Assembly (NCBI RefSeq): GCF_002259595.1
Contig: NZ_MWWU01000005.1
Span: 1-64,000 of the forward strand
Length of the DNA stretch: 64,000 bases
Reading direction: 5' to 3'
Source: Aeriscardovia aeriphila
Lineage (GTDB): Bacteria; Actinomycetota; Actinomycetes; Actinomycetales; Bifidobacteriaceae
A program made the translations under genes and the position numbers. The notes beneath the pieces are model-generated. The model did not search any database and was not told the origin of the DNA. It worked only from the letters and a program-made list of their open reading frames with translations. Below are positions 27,290 to 35,565 of this stretch, piece after piece (the first letter of the stretch is position 1; every line of letters starts with the position of its first letter).

Positions 27290-28060
27290 TTAACGCTTGG
27301 TGATGCTCACCACGTGGGTTGGCTCAACACCTTGTGCGACAGGTGCGAGATCCACGTGGGCAAAAGCCCCGCGATATTGGCGGATTTGAGCCTTCGCGCT
27401 GTCAATCTCGTCTTGTGCTGCTTGGCCTTTCAAGGCGATGAAGCGGCCACCGCGATGGACCAGCGGCATAACCCAGCCAGCAAGCTTGCTCATACGAGCC
27501 ACCGCGCGGCAGGTGACGACGTCAAATTCTGCCTCACCATGCAGCTGCTCGGCTCGTGCGCGTAAAACTCGAGCGTTCTTCAAGCCCATCATGTCGATGT
27601 TCTCGTTGAGCCACTCGCAGCGCCTTTCCATCGGCTCGACCAGGGTGAAGTAGTGCTCAGGCAGCATTGCTGCGAGGACGAGGCCAGGGAAGCCAGCGCC
27701 AGAACCGACGTCGGCGACGCGCAGGTGTGCGATGTGTTTTTCTTGGGCGAAGTCGCGCAGGAAGGGGGCGAGTGCTGCGGAGTTGAGCAGGTGACGCTCC
27801 CACAGGCGGCTGACTTCCTTGGGACCGATCATGCCGCGCAGTACGCCTTCTTGCACAAGTTTTTCGTGAAACATTCGGATGAGCTTTTCGCTGTCTCCGA
27901 ATACTTCAGCGATGACAGGGCTGTCGTCGAGCGGATCGGCTTCAGGAAGTTGGCCGGCCTGGTTGACTTGGCCAGTCTGGTCGAGCTGGGCAGGCGCGCT
28001 AGTCTGGTCGAGCTTCGCGGTCGTTTCGGCGTTCTCGGGTGATGGGTTCTGTGTATTCAT
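27290..28060 (-). CDS. rsmG: 16S rRNA (guanine-N7)-methyltransferase
   Basis: RsmG (GidB) methylates a guanine in the 530 loop of 16S rRNA. The SAM loop VADVGSGAGFPGLVLA is clear, and the N-terminal block FHEKLVQEGVLRGMIGPKEV followed by WERHLLNS is typical. A Thr/Gln/Ala-rich leader of ~45 residues precedes the fold. The ATG at 28060 overlaps the jag stop by one base (TGATG), so translation is probably coupled; the TTG three bases earlier is less likely. A parS-like site with one mismatch lies inside the gene. Confidence 0.95.
   Translation of the reverse strand: MNTQNPSPENAETTAKLDQTSAPAQLDQTGQVNQAGQLPEADPLDDSPVIAEVFGDSEKLIRMFHEKLVQEGVLRGMIGPKEVSRLWERHLLNSAALAPFLRDFAQEKHIAHLRVADVGSGAGFPGLVLAAMLPEHYFTLVEPMERRCEWLNENIDMMGLKNARVLRARAEQLHGEAEFDVVTCRAVARMSKLAGWVMPLVHRGGRFIALKGQAAQDEIDSAKAQIRQYRGAFAHVDLAPVAQGVEPTHVVSITKR
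27858..27873 (-). promoter_or_regulatory. Variant parS-like site inside rsmG
   Basis: The minus strand reads TGTTTCACGAAAAACT, 15 of 16 identical to the variant repeated near jag. It encodes part of the conserved N-terminal block of RsmG, so it could be either functional or coincidental. Confidence 0.4.
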
Positions 28061-28854
28061 CAATCGAGATCTGCCTCGTAGTCTTCGTCTGTGTCGAAGT
28101 CATCGACATCTGCGTCTTCATTTTCCGGTGCTTCGCGCTGGTCCTTGGGCAGGTAGACGGTGACGTGGCGGTGTGGTTCATCGCCGTGAGAGCGCGACTT
28201 CAAGCCTTCTTGACGCACGATGTCGTGGATGATCTTGCGCTCGTAAGCGTTCATATCCTCCAAGGTGACGGGCTCGCCGTCTTCGCGTACATCATCTACT
28301 GCGTCGAGCGCGAGGTTGCGCAGGTGGCGGCGCTTGCGGGCGAGGAATCCATCCACGTCCACGATCAGGCCAGAACGCTCGCCGGTCTTTTGCTGCACGG
28401 CCAAGCGGGCGAGGCGCTGCAAAGCTTCAACAACTTCGCCATCCTTGCCGATCAGCTGCTTGATATCAGTGTCGTCGTCGGCAACAATCTGGACGAGGGG
28501 GCGGCCGTTGCGCACGCCCAGCTCGATGTCACCATCGTAGTCGAGAACGTCAAGGAGGCCTTCGAGGTAGTCGGCTGCGATGTCAGCCTCTTCGTTCAGC
28601 TCTTCGAGTTCTTCGTCGTCAATCTCGTCGACGTCCTCAACATCCTCAACGTCAGAGTCGTCGCTGTCATCTTCCTCGGACACATCGTCCTCGTCCTCAG
28701 AATCCTCGTCGTCTTCAGCGTCGTCTGCTTCATCCTCATCAGAGGCGTCATCTGATAGGTCATCGTCAAGCTCATCGTCCAGTTCGTCATCCAGCTCGTC
28801 GTCGAGCTCATCTGGCTCAAGATCGTCCTGCTCTGGTACTTCGTTGTTAGCCAT
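28060..28854 (-). CDS. jag: KH/R3H RNA-binding protein Jag (KhpB)
   Basis: Jag/KhpB is a conserved RNA-binding protein encoded beside yidC and linked to cell elongation and division in Gram-positives. The KH-type domain contains LIGKDGEVVEALQRLARL, and the R3H end contains NAYERKIIHDIVR followed by SRSHGDEPHRHVTVY. The first ~85 residues are almost entirely Asp, Glu and Ser, far more acidic than usual. The start is ATG 28854, preceded by GAGGTGGGG; the longer frame to 28932 would run through a parS-like site and lacks a ribosome site. It overlaps rsmG. Confidence 0.92.
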   Translation of the reverse strand: MANNEVPEQDDLEPDELDDELDDELDDELDDDLSDDASDEDEADDAEDDEDSEDEDDVSEEDDSDDSDVEDVEDVDEIDDEELEELNEEADIAADYLEGLLDVLDYDGDIELGVRNGRPLVQIVADDDTDIKQLIGKDGEVVEALQRLARLAVQQKTGERSGLIVDVDGFLARKRRHLRNLALDAVDDVREDGEPVTLEDMNAYERKIIHDIVRQEGLKSRSHGDEPHRHVTVYLPKDQREAPENEDADVDDFDTDEDYEADLD

Positions 28855-28893
28855 CGGACCCCACCTCTCCTCGGGAACAGATGTTTCGCAAAA

Positions 28894-28909
28894 TGTTTCA
28901 CGAAAAACA
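28894..28909 (+). promoter_or_regulatory. Variant parS-like site
   Basis: TGTTTCACGAAAAACA, 40 bases upstream of the jag start, identical to the sites at 29040 and 29149. A partial copy (ATGTTTCGC) lies just before it. The site is 14 of 16 identical to the general ParB target. Confidence 0.6.
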
Positions 28910-29016
28910 TCGACAAGTCGTTCACTATCCACTGTTGTGGCAGTACACGTCTATCCTACTCAACTTTTGCAACGACAACATCGAGTGTGCATATAATCGC
29001 CCAATTTTTGGTAAAA

Positions 29017-29025
29017 GATTATCAG
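29017..29025 (+). repeat. Dispersed motif GATTATCAG (jag upstream gap)
   Basis: Exact 9-mer in the 422-base gap between yidC and jag, next to a parS-like site. The gap otherwise holds three parS-like sites, a second motif copy and the yidC terminator. Confidence 0.75.
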
Positions 29026-29039
29026 TGTTCCACACTCTA

Positions 29040-29055
29040 TGTTTCACGAAAAACA
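29040..29055 (+). promoter_or_regulatory. Variant parS-like site
   Basis: TGTTTCACGAAAAACA, identical to the copies at 28894 and 29149, in the yidC-jag gap. Confidence 0.6.
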
Positions 29056-29148
29056 TATCGCGTGCGCTCTACTCCTCGCGCGCAACCGCGCCACCCCTCA
29101 CGCGACTTTCTCAACAGATCGTCCTCCTCGGGCACACCACGCGCTCAG

Positions 29149-29164
29149 TGTTTCACGAAAAACA
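29149..29164 (+). promoter_or_regulatory. Variant parS-like site
   Basis: TGTTTCACGAAAAACA, the third identical copy within 271 bases of the yidC-jag gap. Confidence 0.6.
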
Positions 29165-29201
29165 TCGCCCGCGTGAGTCACGCCCGCCCCACTGTGCTCA
29201 A

Positions 29202-29232
29202 CAAAAAAGCCGCGGGGGGGGAACCGCGGCTT
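29202..29232 (-). terminator. yidC transcript terminator
   Basis: Arms AAGCCGCGG and CCGCGGCTT (9 bases, perfect) with a run of T on the minus strand directly after, located 45 bases past the yidC stop. Confidence 0.85.
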
Positions 29233-29239
29233 CATTGTG

Positions 29240-29253
29240 CTGATAATCTTGAG
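29240..29253 (-). repeat. Dispersed motif CTCAAGATTATCAG (after yidC)
   Basis: Exact 14-base copy on the minus strand, between the yidC stop and its terminator hairpin. Confidence 0.85.
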
Positions 29254-29276
29254 AAATTCAAGCGAGCAAAAGCAAC

Positions 29277-30263
29277 TTACTTCTTGCGACGCTTGCGAAC
29301 AGGCTGGGCGCGCTGGAAGCCATTCTTCTGACGCTCCTCACGCTCCTTCTCAGCCTCCATCACCTTCTCTTCCTCAATGCTAGGCAAACCGAGGCGTTTG
29401 CGGCGAGCCTGCTCGTGCTGGTAATCTCGCTTCGCCTTACGCTCAGCAGCAGGAGAGCCTGGAGTCGGGAAAGTATTAACCTGCCAGTAGGTCTGGCCCA
29501 AGGTCCACAAGTTGTTGGTGAGCCAGTAGAGCAAGAGTGCGAACGGCACGACGATGCCAGAGAAGATGTACATGAGCGGGAAGCCGAAAGCCATCATCTT
29601 CTGCATCTGCCACTGCTTACCTTGCATGGCTTCGCGAGGCATGTTGTTGTGCATCGAGTACCACTGCATGAGGAACATCGTCAAGCACATGAGCACCACG
29701 AAAACGACGATCAGCGCGCGAGCTGTGCCATCCGAGGAGGTGAACATTGCCGAGAGCTTAACGTTGAAGAAGTAGGTGTTTTCAATCTCGTTAGCCACCT
29801 TCTTGGTGAAGGCGCCGATGCCGTTTTCCTTACCAGCGGCAATGTTGGCCAGGCGGTAAAGCACGTTATACAAGGCCATGAACACAGGCGCCTGCACGAG
29901 CGATGGCAAGCAGGAGGAAGTTGGGCTGGTTCCGTACTTCTTATACAGGGCCATGGTTTCGCGCGTCATAGCTTCACGTGAAGCAGGGTCTTGCTTGCCC
30001 TTGTACTTGGCCTGGATCTTCTGCATTTCCGGCTGGATTACCTGCATTTTCGCCATCGAGCGAACTTGCTTGTTAAACAGCGGGAAAATGACTGCGCGCA
30101 CGGTGAAAGTCAGGAAGATAATTGCCAAGCACCATGCGAAGCCGGAGCCGCCTGGCATGCGGAACACTGTGACGAAAACCCAGTGCCACAGCCACATAAC
30201 CCAGGAAATAAGCCATTCCAGCGGGTAGAGCAGGTTATAGAAGAACGTCATAAAACCGGGCAT
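29277..30263 (-). CDS. yidC: Membrane protein insertase YidC
   Basis: YidC/Oxa1 inserts and folds membrane proteins. The form is the Gram-positive type without a large periplasmic domain. The core begins LLYPLEWLISWVMWLWHW, then TVRAVIFPLFNKQVRSMAKM with the conserved Arg in the membrane groove, followed by YKKYGTSPTSSCLPSLVQAP and later hydrophobic segments. The 328 residues end in a Lys/Arg/Glu-rich tail (KRDYQHEQARRKRLG and RKRRKK) suited to ribosome contact. The ATG follows GAGGAGTAG. The gene lies between yidD and jag in the standard origin order. Confidence 0.95.
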   Translation of the reverse strand: MPGFMTFFYNLLYPLEWLISWVMWLWHWVFVTVFRMPGGSGFAWCLAIIFLTFTVRAVIFPLFNKQVRSMAKMQVIQPEMQKIQAKYKGKQDPASREAMTRETMALYKKYGTSPTSSCLPSLVQAPVFMALYNVLYRLANIAAGKENGIGAFTKKVANEIENTYFFNVKLSAMFTSSDGTARALIVVFVVLMCLTMFLMQWYSMHNNMPREAMQGKQWQMQKMMAFGFPLMYIFSGIVVPFALLLYWLTNNLWTLGQTYWQVNTFPTPGSPAAERKAKRDYQHEQARRKRLGLPSIEEEKVMEAEKEREERQKNGFQRAQPVRKRRKK

Positions 30264-30458
30264 TAGCTACTCCTCTATCCCGGCCAGCCGGCTCAGGATG
30301 TTGTTTTTACTCTCAGCGCGAGCCAGCTGCACTACAGCCATCCGCCTGCAATTGCTTGTCTGTTTCTCGCGCACCGCACTACGCAGTGCAAATTCTACCG
30401 TGTTGAGGTGAGAAGTTGCTGAAATGTGGCTTTTCAGTTTTCACACACCTCAAGATTG

Positions 30459-30863
30459 TCACTTCAGCTGCTCTTCTAACGTCACAATTGGCTCGAGTGT
30501 GGCTTCTTCGTGTGCTTTCGACCAGCGAAACCGGTAGAAAAGGGAGAAGCGATGGGGAACGTCGTCAATTCCCCCGTCCACCCATGGTTGGCAGCGCAGA
30601 AGGCGAAGAGTGCCTAATAAACTGCCGCGAATTGCGCCGAAGCGCTTCACGGCGATCACCATATATGTGGAGCAGGTGGGGTAATACTTGCACTTTCCTG
30701 GGTTTTTCGGTGAGATTGTGGAGCGATACCATCCCACTAATCCCAGAACTACACGTGCAAGTGGGGATGGTCGGCGAGTTTCCTTTGCACCGTTCGCCGC
30801 GCCTCTCCCCTGGCCTTTTTGGCTGCTGTCTGCGCTGTTGCTCTGGCTGCTGTCTGCGCTCAC
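30459..30863 (-). CDS. yidD: Membrane protein insertion efficiency factor YidD
   Basis: A small amphipathic protein (134 residues) that assists YidC. The diagnostic block is [20 protein letters not shown] followed by [29 protein letters not shown]. The N-terminal ~30 residues are Ser/Gln/Gly-rich and extra. The GTG start overlaps the rnpA stop by 4 bases (GTGA). The 195-base gap to yidC shows no other gene. Confidence 0.93.
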   Translation of the reverse strand: MSADSSQSNSADSSQKGQGRGAANGAKETRRPSPLARVVLGLVGWYRSTISPKNPGKCKYYPTCSTYMVIAVKRFGAIRGSLLGTLRLLRCQPWVDGGIDDVPHRFSLFYRFRWSKAHEEATLEPIVTLEEQLK

Positions 30864-31489
30864 TGCTGAGCCTTGTCGGAAGCGTGATGTTCGCCAGACA
30901 CTTGCGAGTCCGCGGAAGCTTGCGCCGGGTCAGCGCCGCCGCCTTGCTGCTTGCCAGCGCCTTGCGCTTTCTCAGACGCTTGCGCCGCTTCTACTCGCTG
31001 TGCGATCTTGCTAAAGCAACGCTTCACTTGCTGCTCGAGATCGGCGAAATTCGCTGTTGCTGCACTCGGTTTTGCTCGGATGACGACGTCGATGTATGCC
31101 GGCAGCAGGCTTTCGTATTCGCGCGCGATCGCCCTGAGCCTGCGCTTCACGAGATTTCTGGTCACCGCATGCCCGACCGCTTTGGATACCGCAAGCCCCA
31201 TGCGCGCTTCGCTGTTGGTGGGCTTGTCGATGTTGACGCCTGGGTTGACTACCAGATGGTGCAGCTGGTCGCCTGAAACTGACGCTTGCCCTTCAGCTCC
31301 AGCCTGTCCCGAGACTCCAGCCGCACTCTCGCTCACAGCCTGCCCCGCGCCCGCAGCCTCTAATTCTTGTGCAGAACGCATTATGCCCTCCGGGCGGAGG
31401 GCATAGTGAACGACAATATCGTCTGCACCAACACGACGACGAACTCGCAGAACACCAACGAAAGCGGAGTGGTTCGTAAGCCTTTGCAT
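30860..31489 (-). CDS. rnpA: Ribonuclease P protein component
   Basis: The protein subunit of RNase P, which trims tRNA 5' leaders. The start [15 protein letters not shown] and the RNR-type motif [20 protein letters not shown] are typical. At 209 residues it is much longer than the usual ~115-125: an Ala/Gly/Ser/Gln-rich insertion of about 40 residues (roughly 38-78) splits the fold before HHLVV, and a ~50-residue Ala/Gln tail follows. The ATG follows GAGGCGGAA. It sits between rpmH and yidD. Confidence 0.94.
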   Translation of the reverse strand: MQRLTNHSAFVGVLRVRRRVGADDIVVHYALRPEGIMRSAQELEAAGAGQAVSESAAGVSGQAGAEGQASVSGDQLHHLVVNPGVNIDKPTNSEARMGLAVSKAVGHAVTRNLVKRRLRAIAREYESLLPAYIDVVIRAKPSAATANFADLEQQVKRCFSKIAQRVEAAQASEKAQGAGKQQGGGADPAQASADSQVSGEHHASDKAQQ

Positions 31490-31541
31490 ATTCCGCCTCG
31501 TTTGTTTCGCTATTCCTTACTTTGTGTGTTGGGTGACCGAC

Positions 31542-31676
31542 TCAGGCAGAAAGAACCTTGCGGCCCTTTGCGCGACGACGGTTGATGAGTGCGCGACCGG
31601 AACGGGTACGCATGCGCTCACGGAAACCGTGCTTCATGTGACGGCGACGGTTGTTTGGCTGGAAAGTCCTCTTCAT
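31542..31676 (-). CDS. rpmH: 50S ribosomal protein L34
   Basis: A 44-residue basic protein read directly from the sequence: it begins [18 protein letters not shown] and ends AKGRKVLSA. These are diagnostic for L34. The ATG (complement of 31674-31676) follows TAGGAGCG. It is the first gene of the leftward rpmH-rnpA-yidD-yidC-jag-rsmG-parA-parB run away from the origin. Confidence 0.97.
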   Translation of the reverse strand: MKRTFQPNNRRRHMKHGFRERMRTRSGRALINRRRAKGRKVLSA

Positions 31677-31809
31677 AACAGCGCTCCTAGCAAGTTCGTT
31701 CTTCTATCATCCGCCTGTGCGAATGACATACGTTAATCAAAAATACACGCTCAAGCAGACAGATGCGAGATTTTACCAGAAACTTTTCCCATATTTATGG
31801 TTTTCTTCA

Positions 31810-31818
31810 GATTATCAG
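31810..31818 (+). repeat. Dispersed motif GATTATCAG (rpmH-dnaA gap)
   Basis: Exact 9-mer in the context CTTCAGATTATCAGTCCC, 134 bases upstream of rpmH, left of the DnaA-box cluster. Confidence 0.75.
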
Positions 31819-32090
31819 TCCCATTATCTGTCTGCTTGCCTCTCACAGCCACTGAGCTTGCTTCCGCCACAGCGGACAGTCTGCCCGCCCTTTCGCTGAC
31901 ACAGCAATTCAATGACACAGCTTTCCGCTGACACAGCCGTTTTCTGAGCCACCTGTACACAAACTTCCACTGAGGCGAGTGTTCGCACACCTTAGCCTTA
32001 TAACGCGTCAGAGCTGCACTTGGACTGGACAATGCTGCAGATCTTGCATCAGTTTTGTGCATAACTTTCCCTCCCCCGAGCCACCTGTTG

Positions 32091-32407
32091 TGTGGATAAC
32101 TGCCGCTTGCCTGTGGATAACCCTGTGATTTTTGTGGATAACTTCCCTCTATGAGTGGAAAACCTGTGTGTTGTTTGTGGATAACATGCTGAGTTATCCA
32201 CACTTGTGCAGAAACCTGTGGATAACTTCCTTCTCGCTCGGCATACCCCGTACGCGTTCAGCCCCAGAATGGCGGGCTTTTTACCATAATCACAGGATTG
32301 TGATTCACAAACAGGCTGCTACGTCGTGCAAATCACCTATTTTGTAGGGTCAAAACTGTGGATAACATAGAAGATGCTTTTTGCATAGTTATCCACATCG
32401 AACTGAG
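32091..32407 (+). promoter_or_regulatory. DnaA-box cluster upstream of dnaA (left part of oriC region)
   Basis: Eight perfect DnaA boxes (TTATCCACA or its complement): 32091-32099, 32112-32120, 32133-32141, 32176-32184, 32194-32202, 32217-32225, 32357-32365 and 32399-32407. The last two flank the likely dnaA leader and suggest autoregulation. The rest of the 741-base rpmH-dnaA gap is moderately AT-rich and has no gene. Confidence 0.85.
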
Positions 32408-32417
32408 GGAGATGAAT

Positions 32418-34355
32418 ATGCCTGACCAAACTGTCTCTGAGGCACAACGCATTTGGTCTCGTGTCAGCGATCTTCTTCTAGCAGACCCCTCCTTCGGTCA
32501 GCGAGAAGCTAGCATTATTCAGCATTCCGTCCACCCCGTGATGGCAATGGACAGCATCATCGTCCTGTCCGTACCGAATAACTACACGCGCAACATCATT
32601 CAGGACACTCTGCACCAAGCCGTTCTTCGTGCTCTCAACGAGGTGACCGGCCAGGATATGACCTACGCCATCCGCGTGATGGACCCTCATTCCGCTTCCG
32701 ACGACACCTCTCACCAGGCTCCTGCCCCGGCGAGCGCAACAAACCGTCCTGATATTTACCGTCCGGCACCACAGCCTGCATGGAATCAGCCTCGTTCCAA
32801 GCGTCAGCCTACTTTGCCAGACCCAGCCAATTACATCAGCGAAAGCACGCAGAAGGCTGCGCACGAGTATCGCAATTTGCTTCCTGACCCAGCAACGCTG
32901 AAGCATCCTGATTTTTCCGCTGTTGAGGATGAGGTCACCCCTCGCGTTGACCAGCCGGTCACCTTGTCTCGCAACGAGCTCTCCCCTGACCTTTCTGCTG
33001 ACCGCATTGAGCCGGTAGCTTCTCCGGTCTCTCAGCTCAGCTCCTCGGAGCAGGCTCAAGTTTCTGCACCGGCACACTCGATTCCGGTAACCCCAGTAAC
33101 TGAGGCTATCGTTGGCTCTCAAGCTGCTGGCCAGCGCATTCAGACTCAGCAGCCGCAACAGCCTCAGCAAACCCAGCAGTCGCAAGGCGCAGTAAAGCCG
33201 ACTGTAACGCAAGCAAACACAACTCAGCCAAATACAAGTACAACCGCAACTCAGCCGAAGGCCAAGCATGCCCCCAAGATCGACCCCGAAACCCAGCTGA
33301 ACTCGGAAGATTCTTTCGAAAACTTCGTGCCAGGCGAGAACTCGCGCTTCGCCTACGCTGCTGCTTTCGCCGTATCCGAATCCCCGGGCAACTCGTATAA
33401 TCCACTCTTCATTTGGGGCGATTCCGGCCTGGGCAAAACACATTTGCTCAACGCCATCGGCAATTACACGCTCCAGCTCTACCCGGATATGCGCGTGCGC
33501 TATGTAAACTCGGAAGTGTTCATGAACGAGTTCATCGAGTCGGTGAAAACCGGTTCAGGCTCGCACTCCACAGTCAACCAGTTCAACGACAAGTACCGCA
33601 ATGTTGACATGCTGCTGATCGACGATATCCAGTTCTTGGGTGGCAAAATCGGTACGTTGGAGGCTTTCTTCCACACTTTCAACGCTTTGGAGCAGGCTAA
33701 CAAACAGATTGTCATTGCGTCTGATGTCATGCCCAAGGAATTGAAGGGCTTTGAGGAACGCCTCACTTCTCGTTTCGAAATGGGCTTGCAGGCAGACCTC
33801 CAGCCGCCGAACCAGGAAACTCGCGTGGCTATTTTGCGTATGAAGCTCGCCAATTCCAAAACGGAGAAGCAGATTAGCGACAATGTTCTGGCGCTAATCG
33901 CCCAACAGTTCACGGATAATATTCGCGAGCTGGAAGGCGCTTTGACGCGCGTTTTGGCTGTGGCAACGCTCAACAACCAAGAGGTGACGATGGAGTTGGC
34001 GCAGCAAACCTTGCAAGATTACTTTGTGCAAGACGTTGTGGTTACTCCGACCGATATCATCACGCGCACGGCCAACTTTTTTGGTTTGAAGTTTGATGAC
34101 CTGGTCAGTTCCCGCCGCTCGCATCGCATTGCCTTGGCTCGCCAGATCGCCATGTACGTGTGCCGCGAGATGACCGGCCTCTCACTGACGGCTATTGGCT
34201 CTATTTTTGGTGGCCGCGACCACACTACTGTGATCCACGCATACCAAAAGATTGCCAATGAGATGACTCAGAAGATGGAAGTGTACCAGTACGTGAATGA
34301 TCTGACGAACCAGCTCAAGCAGAAGGGCAAAAAGACTAACGACACGGAGCAGTAG
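32418..34355 (+). CDS. dnaA: Chromosomal replication initiator DnaA
   Basis: DnaA binds DnaA boxes and opens oriC. Domain I starts at QRIWSRVSDLLLADP. A long Pro/Gln/Thr-rich domain II spans roughly residues 100-295. The AAA+ domain begins near 300, with Walker A GDSGLGKTHLL near 334 and Walker B MLLIDDIQFLGGK. Domain IV ends with the DnaA-box-reading GGRDHTTVIHAYQKI. At 645 residues it is longer than most because of domain II. ATG 32418 is chosen since GAGGGAG is 6 bases away; the frame from 32358 passes through two DnaA boxes. Confidence 0.97.
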   Translation: MPDQTVSEAQRIWSRVSDLLLADPSFGQREASIIQHSVHPVMAMDSIIVLSVPNNYTRNIIQDTLHQAVLRALNEVTGQDMTYAIRVMDPHSASDDTSHQAPAPASATNRPDIYRPAPQPAWNQPRSKRQPTLPDPANYISESTQKAAHEYRNLLPDPATLKHPDFSAVEDEVTPRVDQPVTLSRNELSPDLSADRIEPVASPVSQLSSSEQAQVSAPAHSIPVTPVTEAIVGSQAAGQRIQTQQPQQPQQTQQSQGAVKPTVTQANTTQPNTSTTATQPKAKHAPKIDPETQLNSEDSFENFVPGENSRFAYAAAFAVSESPGNSYNPLFIWGDSGLGKTHLLNAIGNYTLQLYPDMRVRYVNSEVFMNEFIESVKTGSGSHSTVNQFNDKYRNVDMLLIDDIQFLGGKIGTLEAFFHTFNALEQANKQIVIASDVMPKELKGFEERLTSRFEMGLQADLQPPNQETRVAILRMKLANSKTEKQISDNVLALIAQQFTDNIRELEGALTRVLAVATLNNQEVTMELAQQTLQDYFVQDVVVTPTDIITRTANFFGLKFDDLVSSRRSHRIALARQIAMYVCREMTGLSLTAIGSIFGGRDHTTVIHAYQKIANEMTQKMEVYQYVNDLTNQLKQKGKKTNDTEQ

Positions 34356-34371
34356 CCCTGCGCGCAGTTCT

Positions 34372-34400
34372 GGCCAGGCTTTTGCCTGGCCTTTTCTTTT
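34372..34400 (+). terminator. dnaA terminator
   Basis: Arms GGCCAGG and CCTGGCC with a 6-base loop followed by TTTTCTTTT, 17 bases after the dnaA stop. Confidence 0.9.
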
Positions 34401-34428
34401 GCCTCTATATTGTTTTTTGCCTCTAAAT

Positions 34429-34641
34429 TGTTTCACGTGGAGAAATTAGAGGTGTGAAACACTGTTATGTTTCACGAAAAACGCGTTCATACTCGATTTT
34501 CACTGCGTTTTCAAAATTTTGCCTCATAGTTATGCACATTTCCTCTTTCTTGTGAAACATTTATCGTGCTTTTTTGTGAATAAGTTTCACATGGTTGTGC
34601 ACACCTGTGCATAACTTTGTGGATATTTCACGTGGTGAAAT
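34429..34641. promoter_or_regulatory. Cluster of parS-like and half sites in the dnaA-dnaN gap
   Basis: TGTTTCACGTGGAGAA (34429-34444) keeps the left half and the CACGTG centre of parS. TGTTTCACGAAAAACG (34468-34483) is 15 of 16 identical to the variant near jag. ATTTCACGTGGTGAAAT (34625-34641) is an imperfect palindrome with the same core. Further GTTTCAC half sites lie between. The cluster is close to the origin, where ParB loading sites are normally found. Confidence 0.5.
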
Positions 34642-34888
34642 CAACATCTAGTGTAATTCTGTACGATCATCACTAGATTTTCCGTTCTTTTCGCCTTTTA
34701 TCGCCGCTGGCTGCCACCAGCTTCGCTGACCACACAGTTGATGAGTCATGCACTTGCCTACCCACAAGTCCACAACCTTTGGCAAGCACAGAACTACCGA
34801 AAGTAGTGAAAAGTGACGGACAACGAGTAAAGCGCAATGACAATCTCGGATAATTGTGGAAAATGAGGGGAAAACGACGGGAGAAGCC

Positions 34889-35188
34889 ATGCGTATTGAG
34901 CAAGTACAGCATCCAGACGCCGAATTAGTGCAGCAACTGGTGAGGGTGTGGGAAAGTTCCATGTGCTCAAATCATCATTTTTTGAGCAACGACGAGATTA
35001 CTGCGATTAGCCACTCCGTTGCGCAAGCGCTGACCTCCGTTGTGCACCTTATTGTGGCGAGAAAAGAGAACAATGAGCCCGTCGGTTTTGGAGAGATACA
35101 GCTGCATAAGAAAGCCTCAAAGTTATCCACAAAGTTATGCACAGGTATGGGATTTACTTGTGGAAAACGTGCAGAAAGCTGTGGATAA
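34889..35188 (+). pseudogene. Truncated GNAT acetyltransferase relic inside the origin gap
   Basis: The frame from ATG 34889 (preceded by GGGAGAAG) gives about 70 residues that look like the N-terminal half of a GNAT acetyltransferase: VRVWESSMCSNHHFLSNDEI, then LIVARKENNEPVGFGEIQ. The acetyl-CoA-binding motif A that should follow is absent. The frame instead runs into origin repeats, and its stop TAA is the end of a DnaA box (35180-35188). This suggests a gene whose 3' part was lost or overwritten by origin sequence. The frame is also open upstream to 34856. Confidence 0.65.
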
Positions 35189-35411
35189 CTCTGTGGGTAA
35201 ATTGGGGAAAACTGTGGATAAATCGGCCAAAATCAGCGCCATGCAACAAGGATGTGGATAACTTCGAAGTTTTCCACAACTTATCCACTATCTGTGAACA
35301 GTTCTCAACACGGGGAAGGACAGCAATAACAACGCAAAACGCGTTTTTCCACAAAATCCACGTGAATTATTATTACTACTATTTATCTTTCTGGTAAGGA
35401 ATAGTAATAGA
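35123..35411 (+). promoter_or_regulatory. oriC right part: DnaA boxes plus AT-rich unwinding region
   Basis: Four perfect DnaA boxes (35123-35131, 35180-35188, 35213-35221, 35253-35261) and near-matches at 35135, 35192, 35281 and 35345 (TTTTCCACA). Thirteen bases after the last comes TTATTATTACTACTA (35367-35381), which on the minus strand reads TAG TAG TAA TAA TAA, like the DnaA-trio element that guides strand opening. The AT-rich stretch runs to about 35411. This is the best candidate for the unwinding site, between dnaA and dnaN as in other actinobacteria. Confidence 0.8.
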
Positions 35412-35565
35412 TGCTCAAGCAAACGTGTCAGACGCGTTGGCGTTAAACTCCTCCCCACACAAGTTTTTAAAGCACGGAAGGAAAGCAGCCCTTTTGCCGC
35501 GCCGCCCCCATGTTGCGCTCTGACCACGCTAGACTAGAACTCAGCACGAATACGGAAGGAACCTG

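Noticed and set aside
28580-28996. Ser-rich plus-strand frame opposite jag
   Set aside because: It is the complement of the Asp/Glu codon run in jag, not a gene.
32358-32417. Longer DnaA start at 32358
   Set aside because: It would translate through two DnaA boxes and lacks a ribosome site. ATG 32418 has GAGGGAG at a good distance and starts directly before domain I.
34856-34888. Upstream extension of the GNAT relic to ATG 34856
   Set aside because: GGGAGAAG is correctly spaced only from ATG 34889, and GNAT similarity begins there.
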